From NCBI GenBank assembly GCA_038040445.1, contig JBBPIG010000038.1, positions 1 to 40,861 of the forward strand: a DNA stretch of 40,861 nt. The letters are read 5' to 3'. This DNA comes from Acidobacteriota bacterium (GTDB lineage Bacteria > Acidobacteriota > Blastocatellia > UBA7656). The translations under genes and the position numbers were made by a program. The notes under the pieces were generated by a model. It ran no database searches, was not told the DNA's origin, and was given only the letters and a program-made list of their open reading frames with translations. Below are positions 34,269 through 40,861 of the stretch, one piece after another (position 1 is the stretch's first letter; every line of letters begins with the position of its first letter).

Positions 34269-34353
34269 GTTCGTAGTTCGGCCTTCAGGCGGAAGTTCGT
34301 AGCGCAAATTCTCCGCCAGGTACGAACTTCCGCCTGAAGGCCGAACTACGAAC
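34269..34353 (+). repeat. Palindromic REP-like repeat between narJ and narI
   Basis: Perfect 33-base inverted repeat, arms 34269-34301 and 34321-34353, loop 19 bases. The arm core GCCTTCAGGC and the flanking GTTCGTAGT/AAGTTCGTA match the repeat inside narG at 28554-28656. It ends 13 bases before the narI start. Confidence 0.85.
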
Positions 34354-34366
34354 GTTGGGAGTGATG

Positions 34367-35143
34367 ATGCTTAACCTCGATAATCTACTCTTCGTCATGT
34401 TTCCCTACACCGTGATCATTCTCGCGGTCGTCGTCACGGCGCAGCGGTATTTCAAGAAGGGCTTCACCTACTCGAGCCTGTCGTCGCAGTTCCTCGAAGG
34501 CGGCGAGCTGTTCTACGGGTCGGTGCCATTTCACATCGGCATACTCGGAGTGTTGGCCGGCCACCTGATCGGCTTTGTGTTTCCAAAGAGTGTGCTGTTG
34601 TTCAACAGCGTTCCGCTGAGGCTGTATATCCTCGAAAGCACCGCGCTGCTGTTCGGACTGATGTGTCTGGTCGGCATCGTGAACCTGATCGTGCGCCGGC
34701 ATATCTCGGCTCGCGTTCGCGCAGTGACTTCGCTGATGGATGTGGTCGTGCTGCTTCTTCTTTTGATTCAAGTCGTGCTCGGTGTCTACACCGCGATCTT
34801 CTATCGCTGGGGTTCGGCGTGGTACGCGGCTTCGGCGGTGCCTTATCTGCGCTCGCTGTTCACGCTTCAACCTGACGTGGCGATGATCGCGCCGCTGCCC
34901 ATGGTGGTGAAGGCGCACTTCCTGAACGCGTGGGTGCTGGTGGCGGTTTTTGGTTTCTCGCGCTTGGTTCACATGCTCGTCGTGCCGATTCACTATCTGT
35001 GGCGCCCTTATCAGCTTGTGATCTGGAACTGGAACCGCAAACGCATTCGTGGCCAGGCTCCGCGACCGAGACCCGCTCCTGCCGAGGTGATAGTGCCGGC
35101 GAGCGAAAGGCCAGCCAAGAGCAGTCCGGCTTTCACGAGGTAA
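34367..35143 (+). CDS. narI: Nitrate reductase gamma subunit (dihaem cytochrome b)
   Basis: 258 residues from ATG 34367, which has GGGAG 5 bases upstream; ATG 34364 is equally in frame. Five membrane helices are visible (starts near residues 5, 45, 85, 120 and 180). Histidines fitting the two b haems lie in FHIGILGVLAGHLIGF and in RLVHMLVVPIHYL. NarI anchors NarGH to the inner membrane and exchanges electrons with quinol on the periplasmic side. The C-terminus is a long basic Pro-rich tail in the cytoplasm. ActA starts 4 bases after its stop, so nar and act genes are in one transcript. Confidence 0.93.
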   Translation: MLNLDNLLFVMFPYTVIILAVVVTAQRYFKKGFTYSSLSSQFLEGGELFYGSVPFHIGILGVLAGHLIGFVFPKSVLLFNSVPLRLYILESTALLFGLMCLVGIVNLIVRRHISARVRAVTSLMDVVVLLLLLIQVVLGVYTAIFYRWGSAWYAASAVPYLRSLFTLQPDVAMIAPLPMVVKAHFLNAWVLVAVFGFSRLVHMLVVPIHYLWRPYQLVIWNWNRKRIRGQAPRPRPAPAEVIVPASERPAKSSPAFTR

Positions 35144-35147
35144 GAGG

Positions 35148-35735
35148 ATGAGCTTAAGGACGGCAAAAATAATCTCACTGCTCGTGACCATAGCCGGCGC
35201 GATCGTGCTGCTGCAGGGCGCGACGTTCACTTGGCTCGGCAATCAGCAGGGCTACGAGCCGGCACAGCCGATTGCTTTTTCGCACAAGGTTCACGCGGGC
35301 GATATCCAGATTCAGTGTTTGTACTGTCACTCGGCCGCCGAGAAGTCCAAGGTCGCAGGCATCCCGGCCGCTTCGACGTGTATGAACTGCCACTTGCAGA
35401 TCAAGAAGGACTCGCCCGAGATTCAGAAGATCACGCAGGCGCTAGCGGACAACAGACCGATCGAGTGGGTGAGAGTGCATAGTCTGCCGGATCACGCGCG
35501 CTTCGATCACAGCCGCCACGCCGCGGCCGGTATCAAGTGCCAGCAATGCCACGGCGCGATCGAGACGATGGAGCGAGTCTCGCAGTTCGAGACGCTTTCG
35601 ATGGGAATGTGCGTGACGTGTCACAGGACTCATCGCGAGGTGACTTTGGATGAGAACGGCAAGCCGGTGATTTCACGCGAGGCGACGCCGAAGAGATTGA
35701 TGGCTTCGACTGATTGTTCGGTTTGTCACCACTGA
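35148..35735 (+). CDS. actA: Alternative complex III pentahaem cytochrome c subunit
   Basis: 195 residues: one membrane helix at about 8-28, then five haem c sites at Cys57 (CLYCH), Cys78 (CMNCH), Cys131 (CQQCH), Cys155 (CVTCH) and Cys190 (CSVCH). FSHKVHAGD and PIEWVRVHSLPD are ActA family signatures. In alternative complex III ActA takes electrons from the ActB Fe-S chain on the periplasmic side. It is four bases after narI and 111 before actB; the gap holds a REP-like repeat. Confidence 0.93.
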   Translation: MSLRTAKIISLLVTIAGAIVLLQGATFTWLGNQQGYEPAQPIAFSHKVHAGDIQIQCLYCHSAAEKSKVAGIPAASTCMNCHLQIKKDSPEIQKITQALADNRPIEWVRVHSLPDHARFDHSRHAAAGIKCQQCHGAIETMERVSQFETLSMGMCVTCHRTHREVTLDENGKPVISREATPKRLMASTDCSVCHH

Positions 35736-35743
35736 ACGCTGGC

Positions 35744-35835
35744 GGGCATGTAGGGGCGGCCCTCCGTGGCCGCCCCTCCTCGGCCGACCAGCGCAAGCCT
35801 CAGCATGGAGGGGCGGCCACAGAGTGCCGCCCTTA
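35744..35835 (+). repeat. GC-rich palindromic repeat between actA and actB
   Basis: Two imperfect inverted 29-base arms, 35751-35779 and 35807-35835 (four mismatches). The first 35 bases, 35744-35778, are identical to 40724-40758 behind actD. The core is GGGGCGGCC..GGCCGCCCC. It starts 8 bases after the actA stop. Confidence 0.85.
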
Positions 35836-35846
35836 CAAGGTCAAAA

Positions 35847-38786
35847 ATGAGCGGCGAAAAGCTTTGGAAGAGATTCCAGCAACAAGACGCGGACGACGTG
35901 CCGCAGCTCGTCAATATTGACTCATCGCGGTTGCCCCGCTCTGGAGTGTCAAGGCGAACCTTCATTGAAATGATCGGTTTCTCGGCTGCGGCGCTCGCAT
36001 TCACCAGTTGCCGCGCGCCCGAACAGAAGATCATTCCGTACCTGAAACAACCAGTCGAGTTCACTCCCGGCGTTGCGAGTTGGTTTGCTTCCACGTGCGC
36101 CGGCTGCAGCGCCGGTTGCGGAGTGTTGGTCAAAGTTCGCGACGGCCGGCCGATCAAGATCGAAGGCAATCCCGAACATCCGCTAAACGGCGGCGGTCTG
36201 TGCGCGGTGGCTCACGGAATGGTTTTCGGCCTTTACGATTCGGATCGCCTAAGGCAGCCGCTGATCGGCTCGAAGCCGGCTACGTGGGCGGACGTTGATC
36301 GTCAGATCATCGACATCCTCGCCGCGACACAGAAGACCGGCGAAAAAGTCCGCGTGCTCACCGGGACGATCACGAGTCCTACTTCGCGAGAAGCAATCGC
36401 AAAGTTTCTGAGTCAATTCAAGGATGGAAAACACATCGTCTACGAAGCGGTCTCCACCGCGGCCATACGAGAAGCTCACGCGCGCACTCACAAGGCCGCC
36501 GCGATGCCGCAATACCGATTCGACCGAGCGAAACTGGTCGTGAGCTTTGGCGCTGATTTCCTCGGAACGTGGATCGCGCCTACTCAGTTCACACGCGGGT
36601 ACTCGACCGCGCGCGACCTCCGCGAAGGACGCCGCGAGATGTTGCGCCACGTTCAGTTCGAATCATTGATGTCGCTGACCGGCAGCAATGCCGACACACG
36701 CGTGAAGGTTTCGCCTTTCGAAGAGATCGACGCGTTGCTGCTGCTGGCGAAGCTCATCGCCGCGAACGATGCAAGTAGCTCGGCATTCGCGACGATCGAT
36801 GACTCGCGCATCAGCCCGCGCGTGCGTGAAGCGGTTCAGCAAACTGCGAACGAACTCCTGAAGCTTCACGGCCAGTCTTTGGTTATCAGCGGCTCAAACG
36901 ATATCGATGTCCAATGCGTGGTCAATGCTATCAATCAAGCGCTGGGCAATTACGGTAGAACGCTCGACCTGAATGCGCCCAGCGAGCAGAAGCAAGGCGC
37001 CGATCAGGAGATGGTCGAGCTTGTGCGCGAGATGAACGCGGGCGAGGTCGGCGCGCTGATCATATCCGGAGTGAATCCGGCTTACGACTATTACGCCAGC
37101 GAAGAGTTCACGAACGCGCTTGCAAAGGTCCCGCTGAAGATCTCGTTGAATCCGACGCTTGATGAGACTTCGAGGCTGGTCGATTACGTTTGCCCACAGC
37201 ATCACTTCCTCGAAACGTGGGACGATGCCGAGCCGGTGCGCGGTGTCCTTAGCTTGAACCAGCCGACAATCGCTCCGCTGTTTCAGACGCGGGCCTATCA
37301 AGAGAGCCTGCTCAGATGGAGCGGCGACGGGCGTCCGTTCTACGACGTGCTTCGTCAGTCGTGGAATGAGAAGCTCTTCACGCAGCAAAAGACGCACGCG
37401 ACCTTTGATGGGTTCTGGGACCACTCGCTTCAAGACGGCTTTGCTGTATTGCAAACGCAGTCGGCGGAACAACCGTCCTTTGCCACAGATCAGATGGGCA
37501 AATCGGTCGAAAGATTGAGGGCGCGGTCTGCGGATTACGAGAGCAAGCTGGCAGCGTTGTTCTACGAGAAGATCGGGCTTCGCGACGGGACTCACGCGAA
37601 CAACCCGTGGCTGCACGAGCTGCCCGATCCGATCAGCAAGATCACCTGGGACAACTACGCGTGCGTTTCTCCGAAGCTCGCCGGGAAGCTTGAGCTTGAA
37701 GAAGGAACGATCGTTCGCATATCGAACCCGGCAACTACGATCGAGCTTCCAGTACACATTCAACCAGGACAGCACGACGACTGCGTCGCCATCGCGCTGG
37801 GCTACGGACGAACGAGCGCCGGCAAGGCGGGCAACAACATCGGCGTGAGCGCGTATCCGCTGGTCCGGTTCGATAACGGGACGTTTCAATACCAAACGGC
37901 GGGAATCACGCTCGAGAAGACCGCGGCCAAGGTTCAGCTTGCTTCTACCCAGCTTCATCAGACGCTCGGCGGGCGGCCGCTTATCAAACAGTTCACGCTC
38001 GACGATTACCTGAAAGAACACAAGGCCGAAGAACATCTCAAAGAGTCGAAGAGCATCTGGAAAGATTACCAATACGGCGAGCACAAGTGGGCGATGGTCG
38101 TTGACCTGAACGCCTGCATAGGTTGCTCGGCCTGCATCTTGAGCTGCCAAGCTGAAAACAACGTTCCCGTGGTCGGCAAAGACGAGGTTCGCCGCCAGCG
38201 CGAGATGCATTGGATAAGGCTCGACCGCTACACGCTCGGTTCGGATGACAACCCGACGGTCGCTTATCAACCGGTGTTGTGCAATCAATGCGACAACGCT
38301 TCGTGCGAGAGCGTGTGCCCGGTGCTCGCTACGGTGCACAGCAGCGAAGGCTTGAACATGCAGGTCTACAACCGCTGCGTCGGCACGCGCTACTGTGAGA
38401 ACAATTGCCCGTACAAGGTGCGGCGCTTCAACTGGTTTGAGAATCAACACGCCGATCCGATCGCGAATCTCGCGCTGAATCCTGACGTGACCGTACGCAG
38501 CCGAGGCGTTATGGAGAAGTGCACCTTCTGCGTGCAGCGAATCGAACAAGCCAAGATTCACGCGCGCAATGAGGGTCGCAGCATTCGCGACGGCGAGATT
38601 CAGACCGCGTGTCAGCAGAGCTGTCCGGCTCGCGCGATAACCTTCGGCGATCTTGTCGACGATGAGAGCAAGGTAGGCAAACTGAAGCACGACGAGCGCG
38701 ACTACCTTCTCCTTGAAGAGCTGAACCTTCGACCCCAAATCAGCTACCTGGCTAAAGTGCGAAACAGCGGGGAGGTTGAGGCATAA
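35847..38786 (+). CDS. actB: Alternative complex III molybdopterin-like and Fe-S fusion subunit
   Basis: 979 residues from ATG 35847, with AAGG upstream; an in-frame extension to 35766 would be encoded by the repeat and is rejected. A Tat-type signal SRRTFIEMIG at 35-44 is followed by AFTSC (Cys55), a possible lipobox. The N-terminal ~700 residues are the molybdopterin-oxidoreductase-like domain, with CAGCSAGCG near residue 89. The C-terminal part holds four ferredoxin motifs (CIGCSACILSC; CNQCDNASCESVC; CVGTRYCENNC; CTFC..CQQSC). In known complexes ActB carries one [3Fe-4S] and three [4Fe-4S] clusters and no molybdenum. It passes electrons from quinol oxidation toward ActA. Confidence 0.93.
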   Translation: MSGEKLWKRFQQQDADDVPQLVNIDSSRLPRSGVSRRTFIEMIGFSAAALAFTSCRAPEQKIIPYLKQPVEFTPGVASWFASTCAGCSAGCGVLVKVRDGRPIKIEGNPEHPLNGGGLCAVAHGMVFGLYDSDRLRQPLIGSKPATWADVDRQIIDILAATQKTGEKVRVLTGTITSPTSREAIAKFLSQFKDGKHIVYEAVSTAAIREAHARTHKAAAMPQYRFDRAKLVVSFGADFLGTWIAPTQFTRGYSTARDLREGRREMLRHVQFESLMSLTGSNADTRVKVSPFEEIDALLLLAKLIAANDASSSAFATIDDSRISPRVREAVQQTANELLKLHGQSLVISGSNDIDVQCVVNAINQALGNYGRTLDLNAPSEQKQGADQEMVELVREMNAGEVGALIISGVNPAYDYYASEEFTNALAKVPLKISLNPTLDETSRLVDYVCPQHHFLETWDDAEPVRGVLSLNQPTIAPLFQTRAYQESLLRWSGDGRPFYDVLRQSWNEKLFTQQKTHATFDGFWDHSLQDGFAVLQTQSAEQPSFATDQMGKSVERLRARSADYESKLAALFYEKIGLRDGTHANNPWLHELPDPISKITWDNYACVSPKLAGKLELEEGTIVRISNPATTIELPVHIQPGQHDDCVAIALGYGRTSAGKAGNNIGVSAYPLVRFDNGTFQYQTAGITLEKTAAKVQLASTQLHQTLGGRPLIKQFTLDDYLKEHKAEEHLKESKSIWKDYQYGEHKWAMVVDLNACIGCSACILSCQAENNVPVVGKDEVRRQREMHWIRLDRYTLGSDDNPTVAYQPVLCNQCDNASCESVCPVLATVHSSEGLNMQVYNRCVGTRYCENNCPYKVRRFNWFENQHADPIANLALNPDVTVRSRGVMEKCTFCVQRIEQAKIHARNEGRSIRDGEIQTACQQSCPARAITFGDLVDDESKVGKLKHDERDYLLLEELNLRPQISYLAKVRNSGEVEA

Positions 38787-38788
38787 CC

Positions 38789-40195
38789 ATGGCAGTCGCC
38801 ATCAAGCATTCCGATCACGGCGAGATGAAACTCGCACTAGAGCACCAGGCTGTCTCGAGCCTTCGTCAGCCCTTGATCGAAGGCGAGAAAAGCTACAGCG
38901 AGGTCACGACCGACATCTGCAAGCTGCTCGATAACAAGCCGGGCGCCGGCTGGTGGATCGCCTTCTCAGTTTCGTTCTGTTTGCTCATCGTGGGCGCAAT
39001 CGCGACTACCTACACCGTCACGACTGGCATCGGGACGTGGGGATTGAACAAGACAATCGGCTGGGCGTTTGACATAACCAACTTCGTATTCTGGATCGGG
39101 ATCGGTCACGCGGGCACGTTCATTTCGGCGGTTCTTTTCTTGTTCAATCAGAAGTGGCGCACGTCGGTTAATCGCTCGGCTGAAGCGATGACGCTGATAG
39201 CCGTGATGTGCGCGGGGTTGTTTCCGGTTATCCACATGGGAAGGCCGTGGTTGTTCTACTGGATTCTGCCCTATCCAAATGCGCGCGGGTCCTTGTGGGT
39301 GAACTTCCGTTCGCCGCTGGTGTGGGACTTCTTCGCGATCTCGACTTACTTCACGATCTCGCTGGTGTTTTGGTATCTCGGCCTCGTGCCTGATCTGGCG
39401 ACCGCGCGCGATCGAACAGTCTCGAAGTTCAAGCGAGGGCTGTATCGCATCTTCAGCCTTGGATGGAACGGGTCGAATCGAACGTGGTCCCGATACGAGA
39501 CGGTTTACCTGGTGCTGGCGGCACTGGCGACTCCGCTGGTGCTGTCAGTCCACAGCATCGTGAGCTTCGACTTCGCGACTTCGTTGATACCAGGATGGCA
39601 CTCGACGATCTTTCCGCCCTACTTCGTTGCGGGCGCGGTGTTTTCGGGATTCGCGATGGTGATGACGTTGATGATCCTGGTGCGCAAGCTCATGCACCTC
39701 GAACAATACATCACGGAGCGTCACCTCGAGAACATGTGCAAGGTGACTCTGCTGACAGGCTCGATCGTGACGATTGCGTATCTGACCGAAGTCTTTATTG
39801 GGTTCTACAGCGGCAATCCGAACGAGATGTTTGTGATCCTCAACCGAGGGCTCGGGCCGTACGCGTGGGCCTACTGGACGATGGTGACCTGCAATGCGAT
39901 CGTGCCGCAGTTGTTTTGGTTTAAGCGAGTTCGCACGACGATTCCGGTGATCTTTGTGCTGTCGATACTGGTCAACGTCGGAATGTGGTTCGAGCGTTTC
40001 GTGATCATTGTGACTTCGTTGCATCGGGATTTTCTGCCGTCGAGTTGGGCGATGTACACGCCTACAGTCACCGAGGTTGGGATTCTACTGGGCAGCTTCG
40101 GGCTGTTCTTCACGCTGTTCCTGCTCTTCTTGAGACTCTTCCCGGCGATCTCGATGAGCGAAGTGAAGGGGGTGCTCCATTATGCGCGACGATAA
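38789..40195 (+). CDS. actC: Alternative complex III membrane subunit, NrfD/PsrC type
   Basis: 468 residues with about ten membrane helices and a ~60-residue N-terminal cytoplasmic segment, typical of ActC. GHAGTFISAVLFL and FPVIHMGRPWLFYWILPYPN are NrfD-family signatures near the quinol site. It is the quinol-oxidising membrane subunit of alternative complex III. GAGG lies 8 bases before the ATG and overlaps the actB end; the 3' end overlaps actD by 14 bases. Confidence 0.93.
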   Translation: MAVAIKHSDHGEMKLALEHQAVSSLRQPLIEGEKSYSEVTTDICKLLDNKPGAGWWIAFSVSFCLLIVGAIATTYTVTTGIGTWGLNKTIGWAFDITNFVFWIGIGHAGTFISAVLFLFNQKWRTSVNRSAEAMTLIAVMCAGLFPVIHMGRPWLFYWILPYPNARGSLWVNFRSPLVWDFFAISTYFTISLVFWYLGLVPDLATARDRTVSKFKRGLYRIFSLGWNGSNRTWSRYETVYLVLAALATPLVLSVHSIVSFDFATSLIPGWHSTIFPPYFVAGAVFSGFAMVMTLMILVRKLMHLEQYITERHLENMCKVTLLTGSIVTIAYLTEVFIGFYSGNPNEMFVILNRGLGPYAWAYWTMVTCNAIVPQLFWFKRVRTTIPVIFVLSILVNVGMWFERFVIIVTSLHRDFLPSSWAMYTPTVTEVGILLGSFGLFFTLFLLFLRLFPAISMSEVKGVLHYARR

Positions 40196-40724
40196 AGCGC
40201 AAGCGAACAGCAGGTACACGGCAGCGGTGTTCAGAAACGAAGAAGAGCTGTTCTCTGCAGTCTTGGAAGCTCGCGCATCGGGCTTTGAGATCCACGACGT
40301 GTACACGCCGTTTCCGGTGCACGGCATGGATCAGGCCGCCGGGTTGAAGCGCTCGCGGTTGACGTGGATCGCACTGATAGCGGGAGCGATCGGGTTGATA
40401 TTCGGGCTTGGGTTGCAGGTGTGGACCTCGGCTTATGACTGGCCCCTGAACGTCGGAGGCAAGCCGTTCAATTCGTTTCCGCTGTTCATCCCGGTGACCT
40501 TTGAGTTGACGGTGTTGTTCTCAGGTCTGATCGCGATCGGCGTGTTGCTGGTGCGGAATCGACTCTGGCTGTTCAGCAAGCGATTGGTGTTCAGCCGCGT
40601 GACGGATGACCGTTTCGTGATCGTGTTGAAGCAGTCCGACGCCTCGTTCGACGTGAGCCGAGCTATGAAGCTGTTCGCCAAACACGGCGCGATCAAGGTA
40701 ATCGAGGGGGATCAGTTCGTTTAG
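40182..40724 (+). CDS. actD: Alternative complex III subunit ActD (DUF3341)
   Basis: 180 residues with the DUF3341 pattern: an N-terminal alpha/beta part (AAVFRNEEELFSAVLEARASG, then DVYTPFPVHGMD), two membrane helices at about 62-83 and 103-124, and a C-terminal cytoplasmic part (VTDDRFVIVL). ActD packs beside ActC in known structures. It overlaps actC by 14 bases, so translation is coupled. The actE and actF genes that normally follow lie beyond the window, if present. Confidence 0.9.
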   Translation: MRDDKAQANSRYTAAVFRNEEELFSAVLEARASGFEIHDVYTPFPVHGMDQAAGLKRSRLTWIALIAGAIGLIFGLGLQVWTSAYDWPLNVGGKPFNSFPLFIPVTFELTVLFSGLIAIGVLLVRNRLWLFSKRLVFSRVTDDRFVIVLKQSDASFDVSRAMKLFAKHGAIKVIEGDQFV

Positions 40725-40758
40725 GGCATGTAGGGGCGGCCCTCCGTGGCCGCCCCTC
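40724..40758 (+). repeat. GC-rich palindromic repeat behind actD
   Basis: 35 bases identical to 35744-35778, starting at the last base of the actD stop codon. Contains GGGGCGGCC..GGCCGCCCC. The second arm, if present, is not recognisable before the window ends. Confidence 0.8.
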
Positions 40759-40861
40759 GTTGGTTTAGTTTTTTGTTTTAACCGGAGAGCGGGGGCGCCA
40801 GGGGGGCGTGCCGACAAGGAGGTGTTGGGGTTGGTGTAGTAATAGCGGCGAATGTTTTGGG

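Noticed and set aside
35766-35846. An N-terminal extension of ActB by 27 residues
   Set aside because: The extension is translated from the GC-rich palindromic repeat; ATG 35847 gives the expected start ahead of the Tat signal.
36894-38738. Very long minus-strand open frame (about 614 codons) opposite actB
   Set aside because: It is antisense to a well-supported gene in high-GC sequence, shows no domain, and reflects codon bias of actB. Similar antisense frames opposite narG, narH and narI were dropped for the same reason.

Overview
The window looks like a chromosome segment of an Acidobacteriota-type bacterium, perhaps class Blastocatellia. This is inferred from gene content: an alternative complex III operon, TPR-CHAT proteins, a sigma factor of the kind common in that phylum, zinc-finger anti-sigma proteins, and many REP-like palindromes. 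No rRNA or other phylogenetic marker is present, so the assignment is tentative. No CRISPR array or complete tRNA gene was seen.

Region 1 (1 to about 5.1 kb) is eroded. It holds the tail of a glucoamylase-family gene, an NRAMP metal transporter broken by an internal deletion, tiny membrane-peptide genes, an IS1380-type transposase and one copy of a 112-bp repeat that recurs at 24.5 kb.

Region 2 (5.1 to 16.4 kb) is a signalling and conflict cluster. A sigma-70 factor is cut into region-2 and region-4 halves by an in-frame TAA. It is followed by a membrane anti-sigma-like protein with two H-x3-C-x2-C motifs and a 1740-residue STAND-type ATPase with a probable PD-(D/E)XK-like N-terminus. Convergent to these lie an exported TPR-CHAT protein, also broken by a frameshift, and a small exported peptide.

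Region 3 (16.6 to 22.8 kb) has an S9 prolyl-oligopeptidase, then an integrative-element backbone: a winged-helix replication- or partition-like protein whose gene carries 18-bp iteron-like tandem repeats, ParA, an excisionase-like protein and a tyrosine integrase. It ends at a 45-bp 3' fragment of a tRNA-Thr(CGT) gene, which is the expected attachment-site scar. The other end of the element was not found.

Region 4 (22.9 to 26.1 kb) has a two-frame gene of unknown function, a PAS-LuxR regulator coupled to a tiny exported peptide, and a small secreted protein.

Region 5 (26.1 to 40.9 kb) is an intact, higher-GC respiratory cluster on the plus strand. In order: an Rrf2-type regulator with four cysteines, a membrane-anchored dihaem cytochrome c (NarC-like), narG, narH, a trihaem cytochrome c, narJ, narI, then actA, actB, actC and actD of alternative complex III. 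The probable job is quinol oxidation linked through c-type cytochromes to a Nar-type molybdoenzyme, working as nitrate reductase or possibly as nitrite oxidoreductase. Most wider gaps in this cluster hold palindromic repeats of at least four families, and one repeat has entered the narG coding sequence in frame.
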